The notes beneath the pieces are model-generated. The model was not told the origin of the DNA. It saw only the letters and a list, made by a program, of their open reading frames with translations, and did no database searches. This document shows positions 1 through 8,343 of a DNA stretch of 64,000 nt, in pieces; position 1 is the first letter of the stretch; every line of letters starts with the position of its first letter. The stretch is from NCBI RefSeq assembly GCF_025736935.1, contig NZ_CP107048.1, positions 1,935,501-1,999,500 of the forward strand. The letters run 5' to 3'. The translations under genes and the position numbers were made by a program. This DNA is from Qipengyuania sp. SS22 (GTDB lineage Bacteria > Pseudomonadota > Alphaproteobacteria > Sphingomonadales > Sphingomonadaceae).

Positions 1-695
1 ATGATCGGGCCTTCATCGAGATCGCCGGTGACGTAATGCGCGCTCGCGCCGATCATCTTGACCCCGCGCTCATAGGCCTGGTGATAGGGCTTGGCGCCCT
101 TGAAGCCGGGGAGGAAGCTGTGGTGGATATTGATGCAGCGGCCAGCAAAATGCGCCGCGTGTTCGTCCGACAGGATCTGCATATAGCGCGCCAGCACGAT
201 GAGTTCGGCACCGCTTTGCTCGGCAATCGCGCGCACCTGCGCTTCCTGCGCGGGTTTGGTGTCGCGGGTGATCGGCAAATGGTGGAACGGGACGTCGCCC
301 AGATCGGTATGCTCGATCGCGGCGCGCGGATGGTTCGAGACGATAGCCACCGGGTCCATCGGCAGTTCGCCGATCCGCCAGCGATAGAGCAGGTCAGCCA
401 AGCAGTGATCGAACTTGCTGACCATGATCAGCACACGCCGCGGGCGGTCGCGCAGCGACAGCTTCCACTCCATCGCGAACTCGCTCGCCAGCGGGGCGAA
501 CTCCGCGCGGAAGGCATCGCGCGAGATCGCGCCCGGATCGAATTCGACGCGCATGAAGAAGGCGTCGCTCATCCGGTCGTTGAACTGCTGCGCTTCGAGG
601 ATGTTGCCGCCGCGCTCGAACAGGAAGGAGGTGACGCGCGCGGTAATCCCGGGGCGATCGGCGCAGGACAGGGTCAGGACGAATGGGTCGGGCAT
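1..695 (-). CDS. purU: Formyltetrahydrofolate deformylase, 3' part missing
   Basis: Hydrolyses 10-formyltetrahydrofolate to formate and tetrahydrofolate in the cytoplasm, supplying formate and balancing one-carbon pools. The 231 visible residues begin [18 protein letters not shown], an ACT regulatory domain (about residues 4-80). The formyltransferase domain follows, with [18 protein letters not shown] and the end motif [10 protein letters not shown] that carries the catalytic Asp. About 50 C-terminal residues lie beyond the left edge. The ATG at 695 places the ACT domain at the very N-terminus as in the family. PurT, which consumes formate, is encoded 3 kb away on the same strand. Confidence 0.93.
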   Translation of the reverse strand, partial: MPDPFVLTLSCADRPGITARVTSFLFERGGNILEAQQFNDRMSDAFFMRVEFDPGAISRDAFRAEFAPLASEFAMEWKLSLRDRPRRVLIMVSKFDHCLADLLYRWRIGELPMDPVAIVSNHPRAAIEHTDLGDVPFHHLPITRDTKPAQEAQVRAIAEQSGAELIVLARYMQILSDEHAAHFAGRCINIHHSFLPGFKGAKPYHQAYERGVKMIGASAHYVTGDLDEGPI

Positions 696-767
696 GCGCC
701 CTCATGTGCGACCCGCGCCCGCCCGCGCAAGCGCAAACGCGCTTGGCCCTGCGCAATACAGGCTTGA

Positions 768-1094
768 TCAGTCGATCTCGAAGACCACCGTCTTCATGCC
801 CGATTGGTGCAAGGCGCTTTCCACGACGTAGCGTTCGGATTCGTCGAGCGCGGTTTCGCACCCCACCACATGCGCGATCGGATCGCACAGCATGAAAGCC
901 CTGTCCTCATGCGCGAGCTGGCGGATCGCGCGGACGATCGTGTCTTCCAGATAACGGGGTTCGGCGACTACCGAGGTCGCGTTCGAAAACTCGTGATTGG
1001 CGCGCTGGTCGGCAAAGGTGGCGGTGGCGCGATTGGTGACCTGCACGCGATCGCGATAGATGGCGACATCGAGGTCGAGCGGGCGATGGACCAT
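768..1094 (-). CDS. Conserved hypothetical protein, 108 aa
   Basis: I do not recognise this protein. It is soluble, with no signal peptide or membrane segment, and mixed alpha/beta in appearance. It starts MVHRPLDLDVAIYRDRV and has one cysteine pair at about residues 70 and 79 (LCDPIAHVVGCETALDE). The ATG at 1094 lies one base past the stop codon of the upstream nitronate monooxygenase gene, so the two are almost certainly co-transcribed and translationally coupled. purU follows 72 bases downstream. The tight coupling suggests a role linked to the oxidoreductase, but this is inference only. Confidence 0.75.
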   Translation of the reverse strand: MVHRPLDLDVAIYRDRVQVTNRATATFADQRANHEFSNATSVVAEPRYLEDTIVRAIRQLAHEDRAFMLCDPIAHVVGCETALDESERYVVESALHQSGMKTVVFEID

Positions 1095-1095
1095 G

Positions 1096-2112
1096 TCAGC
1101 GGCGCGCGAGCGCTGCTTCGCTTTGGGCCATCAGCTTGTCGATGATCGCGGCGACCGGTTCTTCTTCCTTGAGCATACCGACCGATTGCCCGGCCATGAG
1201 GCTGCCGCTTTCGACATCGCCGTCGATCACCGCGCGGCGCAATGCGCCCGCCCAGTAATGCTCGATCTGCAATTGCGCCTCGTTCATCGCGATCTCCTCG
1301 CGGTCTAGAACGCCGGCAACCTCGATCTGTTTCCGGGTAAACAACTCACTTCCCTTGTTTTTTAGCGCGCGGACCGGGATTACCGGCAGGCGCGGATCGA
1401 CCTGCACGCTGGCCACCGCATCGCGGGCCGAAGCGCGGAAAAACGCCTTCTTGAAATCGGGATGCGCGATGCTTTCCTGCGCGCAGGCGAAGCGCGTGCC
1501 GAGCTGGACGCCCGCCGCACCCATTTCCAGATAGCCCGCGATCGCCTGGCCCCGGCCGATGCCGCCGGCAACAAAGATAAGGTGATCCTCGGCCAGTTCG
1601 GGCAGCATTTCCTGCGCCAACACGCTGGTCGACACGGGGCCGATATGGCCGCCGGCTTCCATCCCCTCGATTACCAGCGCATCCGCGCCCGAGCGCAGCA
1701 GCTTCTTGGCCAGCGCCAGTGTGGGGGCGAAACAGATCACCTTGGCGGGATTGTTGCCGCCCTTGATCGCCTCGACACTGCCCTTGGGCGGAATGCCGCC
1801 CGCCAGCACGACATGGCCCACTGCGTGTTTCTCGCATACCGCAATGAGGTCGAACAGATCGGGGTGCATGGTGATCAGGTTCACGCCGAAGGGCTTGTCG
1901 GTCAGCGCCTTGGTCGCGGCGATCTCGGCATCGAGCAGATCGGGGGTCATCGCCCCGCAGGCAATCACGCCGAAGCCGCCCGCATTGGAGATGGCGGATA
2001 CGAGGCCGCGCTCGGAAACCCAGCTCATCGCGCCGCACAGGATCGCGGTTTCGCTGCCGAGGAATTCTGCGCCGCGCTGCATCAGGCCGGCCGTCTTGGG
2101 ATATTTGCTCAT
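1096..2112 (-). CDS. Nitronate monooxygenase family flavoprotein
   Basis: FMN-dependent TIM-barrel enzyme of the nitronate monooxygenase / 2-nitropropane dioxygenase family, which oxidises alkyl nitronates such as propionate 3-nitronate; many members have other or unknown substrates. At 338 aa it has the expected size. Family signatures are the N-terminal GAMSWVSERGLVSAISNAGG (flavin-binding start), VIEGMEAGGHIG (phosphate-binding and His region, about residues 165-180) and AAGVQLGTRFAC near residue 220. I start at the ATG at 2112 (MSKYPKTAGLMQRGAEFLG); an in-frame codon 12 residues upstream would add a basic stretch unlike the family. It is coupled to the 108-aa gene downstream. Confidence 0.88.
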   Translation of the reverse strand: MSKYPKTAGLMQRGAEFLGSETAILCGAMSWVSERGLVSAISNAGGFGVIACGAMTPDLLDAEIAATKALTDKPFGVNLITMHPDLFDLIAVCEKHAVGHVVLAGGIPPKGSVEAIKGGNNPAKVICFAPTLALAKKLLRSGADALVIEGMEAGGHIGPVSTSVLAQEMLPELAEDHLIFVAGGIGRGQAIAGYLEMGAAGVQLGTRFACAQESIAHPDFKKAFFRASARDAVASVQVDPRLPVIPVRALKNKGSELFTRKQIEVAGVLDREEIAMNEAQLQIEHYWAGALRRAVIDGDVESGSLMAGQSVGMLKEEEPVAAIIDKLMAQSEAALARR

Positions 2113-2153
2113 TGCTGGGCGCTTACGGCGCGCGCTGCGCAACGGCAAGCGGC

Positions 2154-2951
2154 TTAGAACCAGCCCGCGCCGGCCAGCTCGGCCACCCGGCTGCGCGCGA
2201 CCGGTGCCGCGATCCCGCGCGGCAGCACCAGCCGGACGCTACGCCCGTCACGCTCGACGCTCTCCACCGCATCGCGCGCCACCCACCAGCTGCGATGGAC
2301 CTGCGCGCCGTCGATCCCGTCGAGCTCGCCCAGCGCATCGCGCAGGCGCAGCAGCACCAGATGCGACCCCAGCGCAGTATGCGCGCGGACATAATGGTCC
2401 TCCATCTCGAGCGCGATCAGGTCGGAGCCCAATTCGGCGGGGAGGCGCTGCAGGAAAGCGGGCCGCGGATCGTCTTGCCGGGCGGGTTGCGCAACCGGCG
2501 GCGTTTCGCTGGCTTGCGCAGGCCCATCCGCCTTGCTGCGCTCGAGCAGGTAGAACACCACGGTGATACAGGCCCCGATCACCAGCACGTTGAGATAGGC
2601 GAGCAATGCATCCTCGACCGTGGGTGCGGGGATCGGCCCGGGAAGGAATTCGATGATCCAGATCGCCACAGTCAACGGCACGGTGGCAAGCATGGTCAAG
2701 CCGATCCACAGCCCGACCTTGGGCAGTTGCAGCCGCACATGCAGCCACGCGACCAGCGGCGCCAGCGGACGATAGAAAGCATAGCCGACCCAGGCGAGCC
2801 CGACCCAGCTCACCATCCGCAACGCGAGCGGCGCTGCCGCCGTCCCGAACGGGCCGATGATCGCCAGGACCAGCCCGATCACGGTCATGATCGACAGGTC
2901 GATCACGAGCTTGCGGGCGATACGCGCGGAAGCGGGCTGGGGCTGGTCCAT
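2154..2951 (-). CDS. Membrane-bound LytTR-family transcriptional regulator
   Basis: The 265-aa protein has about four hydrophobic helices in its first 150 residues (for example DLSIMTVIGLVLAIIGPF), a linker rich in Pro, Gln and Ala, then a C-terminal LytTR DNA-binding domain (about 170-265). The domain shows EMEDHYVRAHTALGSHLVLL and VHRSWWVARDAVESV. No response-regulator receiver domain is present, so the membrane part probably senses the signal. The ATG at 2951 is chosen because upstream in-frame residues are low-complexity and basic. The gene is divergent from a DUF2306 membrane protein, and LytTR regulators of this kind often control such a neighbour. Confidence 0.87.
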   Translation of the reverse strand: MDQPQPASARIARKLVIDLSIMTVIGLVLAIIGPFGTAAAPLALRMVSWVGLAWVGYAFYRPLAPLVAWLHVRLQLPKVGLWIGLTMLATVPLTVAIWIIEFLPGPIPAPTVEDALLAYLNVLVIGACITVVFYLLERSKADGPAQASETPPVAQPARQDDPRPAFLQRLPAELGSDLIALEMEDHYVRAHTALGSHLVLLRLRDALGELDGIDGAQVHRSWWVARDAVESVERDGRSVRLVLPRGIAAPVARSRVAELAGAGWF

Positions 2952-2976
2952 GGCAGTGCAGACTAGTGCCCGTTCG

Positions 2977-3025
2977 CGCTTCGTAAAGTGGCCAGGCGCC
3001 CGATTTGCGCCCCTTTTGCGAAGCG
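2977..3025. promoter_or_regulatory. Inverted repeat between the LytTR gene and the DUF2306 gene
   Basis: CGCTTCGTAAAG (2977-2988) and TTTTGCGAAGCG (3014-3025) are inverted copies matching at 10 of 12 positions, separated by 25 bases. They sit in the 160-base divergent gap just upstream of both start codons. The position suits an operator read by the LytTR protein, although classical LytTR sites are direct repeats, so the assignment is a guess. Confidence 0.35.
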
Positions 3026-3111
3026 GGTGGCCCGTACGCGCATGTCCGCTTGCCCGCGATTGGCGCGCTGCCACCAAGGCAGATGCAACGACCCGTCATG
3101 GAGACCTACCG

Positions 3112-3648
3112 ATGTTCGCACTCGCGCTTCCCGCCCCCTTCACTGCCCGCAAACCTTCCACTTTCGATATCGGCCCGGTCAGCCGCGCGCTGGTGACAAT
3201 CGTCGGCACCGTGATGACGCTGCTGTGCGTGATCGCGATCGGTCGCGCGCTGGGCGGACTGACGCCCGAACTGCCGCGCCTGCGCAATTTGGCGATCGCG
3301 ATCCATGTGGTGTCGGTGCTGCCCGCGATCCCGCTCGGCGCCTATGTCCTGCTGACGCGCAAGGGCGATGCGCGGCACAAGCAATTGGGCAAGATCTGGC
3401 TGGCGCTGATGCTGCTGACCGCGTTCTCGGCGATCTTCATCAAGACAAGTGGCAGTTTCGGCCCGATCCATGTCTTCGTGCCGCTGACGATCTTTTCCGC
3501 CTGGCGTTCGGTCGCGACCGCACGGCGCGGCGATATCGCCAGGCATAAGCGGCAGCTGGTGTTCACCTATCTCACCGGACTGGTCTTCCCCGGCCTCGCC
3601 GCATTCCTGCTGCCGGGCCGGCTGATGAACGTGATTCTGTTTGGCTGA
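3112..3648 (+). CDS. DUF2306 family membrane protein
   Basis: Integral membrane protein of 178 aa with four likely transmembrane helices, around residues 23-48, 58-80, 95-115 and 150-172. Conserved-looking His residues are in the second helix (IAIHVVSVLPAIPLGAYVLL) and at RHKQLGKIW, SFGPIHVFVPLTIF and RHKRQLVFTYLTG. The His-containing helices and RHK loops resemble the DUF2306 family, whose function is unknown. I use the ATG at 3112; an ATG at 3098 is in another frame. It faces away from the LytTR regulator gene, and its 3' end is six bases from the convergent purT stop. Confidence 0.8.
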   Translation: MFALALPAPFTARKPSTFDIGPVSRALVTIVGTVMTLLCVIAIGRALGGLTPELPRLRNLAIAIHVVSVLPAIPLGAYVLLTRKGDARHKQLGKIWLALMLLTAFSAIFIKTSGSFGPIHVFVPLTIFSAWRSVATARRGDIARHKRQLVFTYLTGLVFPGLAAFLLPGRLMNVILFG

Positions 3649-3654
3649 GGTCGG

Positions 3655-4815
3655 CTAGTCGCCGTAGACGATCCGCACCTTATGCGCCGCCTCCCGCGCG
3701 GCGCGGCGGGCCTCGTCAGTGTCGCCCGCGGTCGCCAGCGCCACGCCCATGCGGCGATAGGGACGGCTGCTGGGCTTGGCGAAAATGCGGATGTCGGCAT
3801 CCTCCGCCATCGCCTCGGCCAGCCCCTCATAAGCCAGCGCCTCACTGTCGCGCTCGGCGAGGATGACCGCGCTGGCAGCGGGGCGTGCGCGCAGGACGGG
3901 CGGGACCGGCAGCCCCATCACCGCGCGGGCATGCAGGTCGAATTCGGTGAGGTTCTGGCTGACCAGCGTGACCATGCCCGTATCGTGCGGGCGCGGGCTG
4001 AGCTCGGAAAAGATCACTTCCTCGCCCCTGACGAAGAACTCGACCCCGAACAAGCCAAAGCCGCCGAGGTCGTCGACCACGGTGCGCGCCATGTCCTGCG
4101 CCTTGGCAATCGCGGCATCGGTCATCGGCGTCGGTTGCCAGCTTTCCTGGTAATCGCCGCGTTCCTGCCGGTGGCCGATCGGCGGGCAGAAGCTGATCCC
4201 GTCCTTGTGGCGCACGGTCAGCAGCGTGATCTCGTAATCGAAATCGACGAATTGCTCGACGATCACGCGCTGGCGATCGCCGCGCATATTGGCGCAGGCA
4301 TAGTCCCATGCCGCTTCGAGCCCGGCGTCCTCGCGAGCGGTCGACTGGCCCTTGCCCGATGACGACATGACCGGCTTGATCACGCAGGGCAGCCCGGTGT
4401 GTGCGGCCGCCGCCTTCACTTCCTCGAGGTTCTTGGCGTAGCGGTATTTCGAGGTCACGAGGCCAAGCTCGTTCGCCGCCCGATCGCGGATCGCATCGCG
4501 GTTCATGGTCAGCTGCGCCGCGCGCGCCGAGGGGACCACGGTGAAGCCTTCCTGCTCGAGTTCGGCGAGCACCGAAGTGCGGATCGCCTCGATTTCGGGG
4601 ACGATGTAATCAGGCTGGTGCTTCTCCGCGACATGCCGCAGCGCTTCGCCATCGAGCATCGAGAGCACTTCGCGTGCATCGGCCAACTGCATGGCCGGCG
4701 CATCGTCATAGGCATCACAGGCCACGACATAGGCGCCAAGCCGCTTCGCCGAGATGACGAACTCGCGCCCCAGCTCGCCCGAACCGAGCAGCAGGATCCG
4801 GGCGGTGTGGCTCAT
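3655..4815 (-). CDS. purT: Formate-dependent phosphoribosylglycinamide formyltransferase
   Basis: ATP-grasp enzyme that uses formate and ATP to formylate GAR in the third step of purine synthesis, an alternative to folate-dependent PurN. The 386-aa length is typical. It begins ARILLLGSGELGREFVISAKRLG (biotin-carboxylase-like N-terminal domain). The ATP-grasp domain has PCVIKPVMSSSGKGQS (about 150-165), the metal-binding FGVEFFVRGEEVIFSELSPRPHDTGMVTL (about 262-290) and a C-terminal SSRPYRRMGVALA. Its ATG overlaps the lysC stop by the pattern ATGA, so both are translated from one message. Confidence 0.96.
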   Translation of the reverse strand: MSHTARILLLGSGELGREFVISAKRLGAYVVACDAYDDAPAMQLADAREVLSMLDGEALRHVAEKHQPDYIVPEIEAIRTSVLAELEQEGFTVVPSARAAQLTMNRDAIRDRAANELGLVTSKYRYAKNLEEVKAAAAHTGLPCVIKPVMSSSGKGQSTAREDAGLEAAWDYACANMRGDRQRVIVEQFVDFDYEITLLTVRHKDGISFCPPIGHRQERGDYQESWQPTPMTDAAIAKAQDMARTVVDDLGGFGLFGVEFFVRGEEVIFSELSPRPHDTGMVTLVSQNLTEFDLHARAVMGLPVPPVLRARPAASAVILAERDSEALAYEGLAEAMAEDADIRIFAKPSSRPYRRMGVALATAGDTDEARRAAREAAHKVRIVYGD

Positions 4816-6092
4816 GCCGCCTCGTCGGCAGCATCCAGCCCATAGGCGGTATGAAGCACGCGCACTGCCAGTTCGGTCTCGTCCTCGTCGATCAACACGC
4901 TGACCTTGATCTCGCTGGTGGTGATCGCCTGGATGTTGATCGCGCGGTCGGCCAGCGCCTTGAACATCGTGCTGGCGACACCCGCATGGCTTTTCATGCC
5001 GACGCCGACGACGCTGATCTTGGCGACCTTGCTGTCGGTGATCAGGCGGTTGTAGCCGATGTCGTCGCGCTTGTCCTCGAGCAGCGCCTGCGCGCGGGCG
5101 AGATCGGCCTGCGGCACGGTGAAGGTCACGTCGGTTTCGCCCTTGTCGCGGCCGACGTTCTGGATGATCATGTCGACATTGATGCTGGCCGCGGCGAGCG
5201 GTTCGAAGATATGTGCCACCGCGCCAGGCTTGTCGGGGACGCGGGTGAGGATCACCTTGGCCTCGTTCTTGTCATGCGCGATGCCGGTCACGTGCTGGCG
5301 TTCCATATCGCCCTTCTCCACCAGTGCGTTCATTTCTTCCTCCGACACGATCATCGTGCCGGGGTATTCGTCTGCGGGAACCGCGTCGTCGCCGACGAAG
5401 CTGGAGAGGACCTGCACGCGCACGCCCTCCTTCATCGCCAGCCCGACCGAGCGCGTCTGGAGCACCTTGGCCCCGACGCTGGCGAGTTCGAGCATTTCCT
5501 CATAGGTCACCGCGGTCTGCTTGCGCGCCTTGGCGACGATCCGCGGGTCGGTGGTATAGACACCGTCGACATCGGTATAGATGTCGCATCGATCGGCGCC
5601 GATTGCTGCAGCCACCGCCACTGCGGAAGTATCCGACCCGCCGCGGCCCAGCGTGGTCAGCCGGCCCTCGCCCGACAGGCCCTGGAAGCCGGGGATCACG
5701 GCAATCTCGCCGCGCTCCATGCTGGCGATCAGCGCGTCCGCATCGATGCTGTCGATCCGCGCCTTGGCATGCGCCTCGATCGTGTTGACCGGCATCTGCC
5801 AGCCAAGCCAGCTGCGCGCTTTGCAGCCAAGCGACTGCAGCGTCAGCGCCAGCAGCCCGCTGGTCACCTGTTCGCCGCTGGCGACCACGACGTCGTATTC
5901 CGCCGGGTCGTAGAGCGCATTGGCCTCGCGGCAGAAATTGACCAGCCGGTCGGTTTCGCCAGCCATGGCCGAAACGACCACCGCGACCTCGTGTCCGCGC
6001 GCCTGTTGTTTGCGCACGATGTTGGCCACGCGCCGGATACGCTCGGTCCCGGCCATCGAGGTGCCGCCAAATTTCATCACGATACGGGCCAA
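4812..6092 (-). CDS. lysC: Aspartate kinase
   Basis: Phosphorylates aspartate, the first step toward lysine, threonine, methionine and diaminopimelate. The kinase domain opens with RIVMKFGGTSMAG and includes TLGRGGSDTSAVAVAAA (about 165-180). Two C-terminal ACT domains (about 265-420, with PDKPGAVAHIFEPLA and GVGMKSHAGVASTMFKALA) allow feedback control. I choose the TTG at 6092: it gives the family N-terminus M-ARIVMKFGG and has GGAG 10 bases upstream, whereas the ATG at 6077 is 25 bases from that site. It is divergent from ubiG, with only 53 bases between, and overlaps purT downstream. Confidence 0.95.
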   Translation of the reverse strand: MARIVMKFGGTSMAGTERIRRVANIVRKQQARGHEVAVVVSAMAGETDRLVNFCREANALYDPAEYDVVVASGEQVTSGLLALTLQSLGCKARSWLGWQMPVNTIEAHAKARIDSIDADALIASMERGEIAVIPGFQGLSGEGRLTTLGRGGSDTSAVAVAAAIGADRCDIYTDVDGVYTTDPRIVAKARKQTAVTYEEMLELASVGAKVLQTRSVGLAMKEGVRVQVLSSFVGDDAVPADEYPGTMIVSEEEMNALVEKGDMERQHVTGIAHDKNEAKVILTRVPDKPGAVAHIFEPLAAASINVDMIIQNVGRDKGETDVTFTVPQADLARAQALLEDKRDDIGYNRLITDSKVAKISVVGVGMKSHAGVASTMFKALADRAINIQAITTSEIKVSVLIDEDETELAVRVLHTAYGLDAADEAA

Positions 6093-6145
6093 GCGTAGGG
6101 GTCTCCGTGCTGGAATGCGCGAGGTTAGGCTGCTAGCCAGAGGGC

Positions 6146-6904
6146 ATGAGCGATGCAACCACACAGCCGCGTAGCAATACTTCAGGCGGTCAAACGATCC
6201 GCGCCGACGAAGCAGCGCATTTCGGCCGGTTGGCCAAGGACTGGTGGGATCCCAAGGGGTCCTCGGCCATGCTCCACCGGCTCAATCCCGTGCGGCTGCA
6301 ATTCCTGCGCGAGGCGATCGACCTGCACTGGGCGGGCGACATCGAGGGGCGCCATCCGCTCGCGGGCAAAACCGCGCTCGACGTGGGCTGCGGTGCCGGC
6401 TTGCTGTGCGAACCGCTGGCGCGGCTGGGGGCGGACGTCACGGGCGTCGATGCCGCGCCCGAGAACACCGCGGCGGCGGCAGTGCATGCCGAAGGCGCGG
6501 GGCTCGATATCCGCTATATCGCGGACGAGATCGGCGCGTTGGATATCGGTGACTTCGACCTGGTCACCGCGATGGAAGTGATCGAGCATGTCGCCGACAA
6601 ACGCGCCTTCGTGGCAGCGCTGGCCTGCCGGCTGGCGTCCGGCGGGCTGATGGTGCTGTCGACTCCCAACCGCACCCCGCAATCGCGCCTGCTGATGATC
6701 GGCGCGGCCGAAGGCATCGGTTTGATCCCCAAGGGCACGCATCACTGGGACGATTTCATCACCCCCGAGGAACTGGGCGAATTGCTCGACGACGCGGGCC
6801 TCGACATGGGGACCCCGCGCGGGATCGGCTTTTCACCCGCCAAGGGGCTGCATCTGTCCGGCGACCTGTCGCTGAACTATATCGTCACCGCCCGAGCGCG
6901 CTAA
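6146..6904 (+). CDS. ubiG: Ubiquinone biosynthesis O-methyltransferase
   Basis: SAM-dependent methyltransferase that carries out both O-methylations of the ubiquinone head group. The 252 aa show the FGRLAKDWWDPKGSSAMLH start typical of UbiG, SAM motif I at TALDVGCGAGLLCEPLARLG (about 74-93), the acidic end of strand 2 at VTGVDAAPEN, and DLVTAMEVIEHVADK (motif post I, about 140). The C-terminal part has STPNRTPQSRLLMI and KGTHHWDDFITPEEL. It stands alone on the plus strand, divergent from lysC, and its end overlaps the convergent glycerophosphodiesterase gene by 20 bases. Confidence 0.96.
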   Translation: MSDATTQPRSNTSGGQTIRADEAAHFGRLAKDWWDPKGSSAMLHRLNPVRLQFLREAIDLHWAGDIEGRHPLAGKTALDVGCGAGLLCEPLARLGADVTGVDAAPENTAAAAVHAEGAGLDIRYIADEIGALDIGDFDLVTAMEVIEHVADKRAFVAALACRLASGGLMVLSTPNRTPQSRLLMIGAAEGIGLIPKGTHHWDDFITPEELGELLDDAGLDMGTPRGIGFSPAKGLHLSGDLSLNYIVTARAR

Positions 6905-7919
6905 TCACCAGCGCGGGGTCATCGGTGAAGACACCGTCGGCCCCCGTCGCCACGACCATTCCCACCAGCGCCGCCAGATCGCCCGGCGCGCTTTCCATCG
7001 TGCCCCGGCGGAGCGCGGCTGGCAGGAACGCGTTCTCCTTGCGCAGCGTCCACGGGTGGACTTGCAGCCCCGCGGCATGCGCATCGGTGATGAGCGCGGT
7101 CGGACTTCCATCCGCAGCGAGAACATGGCCCAGATAGGGGCCGATACCATCGGCATAGGTGGCGACTTCCGCCAGCCCCGTCGGAGTCGTGATCTCGGCC
7201 CAGCTCATCACAGGTTCGTCATAGGGGCCGCCAGTGGGAGCGATCAGCAACACCAGCGGGGTCTCGACCAGCGCGTCCAGCCGCTGCAACGGGCCGATTT
7301 CGAACGCCTGCACGAAGACCCGGTCATCGGCGTCGTCGAGATCGGCCTTGCGCAGCGCGGTGACGAGCAGGTCCACCGTGTCGATCCCCTCTTCCTGCAG
7401 CAGCCAGGTGGGATGCTTGAGCTCGGGATATATCCCGATCGCGCGGCCCGTCTCGGCTTCCTTCGCGCGCACCAGCGTTAGGATCTCCTCGAAGGTCGGG
7501 ATCTGGTAGAGCCCGTCGAACCGCGCATTGTCCGGGCGCAATCCGGGTAGCCGCTCCTTCACGCGCAGGCTGCGCAATTCGGCCAGCGTGAAATCCTCGG
7601 CGAACCAGCCGGTCACCAGCTGTCCCTCGATCGTCTTGGAGCGCTTGCGATCGGCAAACTCCTCGCGCGTCCCGACATCGGTCGTCTCGCCGATCTCGGT
7701 TTCGTGCCGCGCGACCAGATGCATGTCCTTGGTCGCGACCAGGTCGGGCTCGATATAGTCCGCCCCTTGGTCGATCGCGCGTTCATAGGCGGCCAGCGTA
7801 TGCTCGGGGCGTTCGCCGCTGGCGCCGCGATGCGCGATGACAAGGAAATCCTCGGGCGCGGACGCGGTCGCCGGGACAGCGGCGAGCGCCGCGAGGATCA
7901 GGAGAAGTGCGCGGACCAT
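6885..7919 (-). CDS. glpQ: Periplasmic glycerophosphodiester phosphodiesterase
   Basis: Hydrolyses deacylated phospholipid headgroups (glycerophosphodiesters) to glycerol-3-phosphate and an alcohol. Residues 1-20 form a signal peptide (MVRALLLILAALAAVPATASA), placing the enzyme in the periplasm. The TIM barrel has the catalytic IAHRGASGERPEHTLAAYERA (about 29-48; first catalytic His plus Arg), IEPDLVATKDMHLVARHE (metal-binding Glu and Asp, second His) and YPELKHPTWL. At 344 aa it is the length of GlpQ rather than cytoplasmic UgpQ. Its start overlaps the end of the ArsC-like gene by 22 bases, suggesting co-transcription. Confidence 0.9.
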   Translation of the reverse strand: MVRALLLILAALAAVPATASAPEDFLVIAHRGASGERPEHTLAAYERAIDQGADYIEPDLVATKDMHLVARHETEIGETTDVGTREEFADRKRSKTIEGQLVTGWFAEDFTLAELRSLRVKERLPGLRPDNARFDGLYQIPTFEEILTLVRAKEAETGRAIGIYPELKHPTWLLQEEGIDTVDLLVTALRKADLDDADDRVFVQAFEIGPLQRLDALVETPLVLLIAPTGGPYDEPVMSWAEITTPTGLAEVATYADGIGPYLGHVLAADGSPTALITDAHAAGLQVHPWTLRKENAFLPAALRRGTMESAPGDLAALVGMVVATGADGVFTDDPALVISALGR

Positions 7920-8248
7920 TCGTCTTCCTTGAAACCGACCAGCAGGGCCCCGCCGTCTTCGACGATCGGGCGTTTGATCATCGACGGATTGTCTTGCAGC
8001 AATCTGACGGCCTTCGCCGCATCGACATCGGCCTTGTCGGCATCGGGCAGCTTGCGCCAGGTGGTCCCGCGGCGGTTGAGCACGATATCGACGCCCGCAG
8101 CCTCGATCCAGGCGGCAAGTTTGGCCGGATCGGCGCCCTGCTTCTTATAGTCGTGAAACGCGTAATCGACGCCCTGTGCATCAAGCCATTTGCGCGCCTT
8201 CTTGACCGTGTCGCAATTGGGAATGCCGTAGAGGATAGTGTCAGTCAC
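7898..8248 (-). CDS. ArsC/Spx-family thioredoxin-fold protein (YffB-like)
   Basis: A 116-aa protein of the ArsC/Spx superfamily. It has one N-terminal cysteine in ILYGIPNCDTVKKARKWLD (Cys12) and the family pattern YAFHDYKKQGADPAKLAAWIE and LNRRGTTWRKLP. The C-terminal IKRPIVEDGGALLVGFKEDEW matches the conserved RPhi-hydrophobic region of YffB/ArsC reductases. It lacks the Cys-X-X-Cys of Spx. Members are thought to be glutathione-dependent thiol reductases; a role in arsenate reduction is not supported, since no other arsenic genes are near. It is cytoplasmic and overlaps the glpQ start by 22 bases. Confidence 0.87.
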   Translation of the reverse strand: MTDTILYGIPNCDTVKKARKWLDAQGVDYAFHDYKKQGADPAKLAAWIEAAGVDIVLNRRGTTWRKLPDADKADVDAAKAVRLLQDNPSMIKRPIVEDGGALLVGFKEDEWSAHFS

Positions 8249-8307
8249 TGATCTGCCCGCTTTTCGTTGGAACGCGCCTCGCTAACGGCTTGCGCAGCGC
8301 TTGAACA

Positions 8308-8335
8308 GGCCGCCGGGGTGCGAACCCCGGCGGCC
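8308..8335 (-). terminator. GC-rich hairpin after the TonB-dependent receptor gene
   Basis: An 11-bp perfect stem (GGCCGCCGGGG with CCCCGGCGGCC) and a 6-base loop begins eight bases after the receptor stop codon. On the minus strand only a weak T run (TGTTC) follows, so it may be a terminator or an RNA-stabilising 3' hairpin. Confidence 0.6.
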
Positions 8336-8343
8336 CTTGCGGA

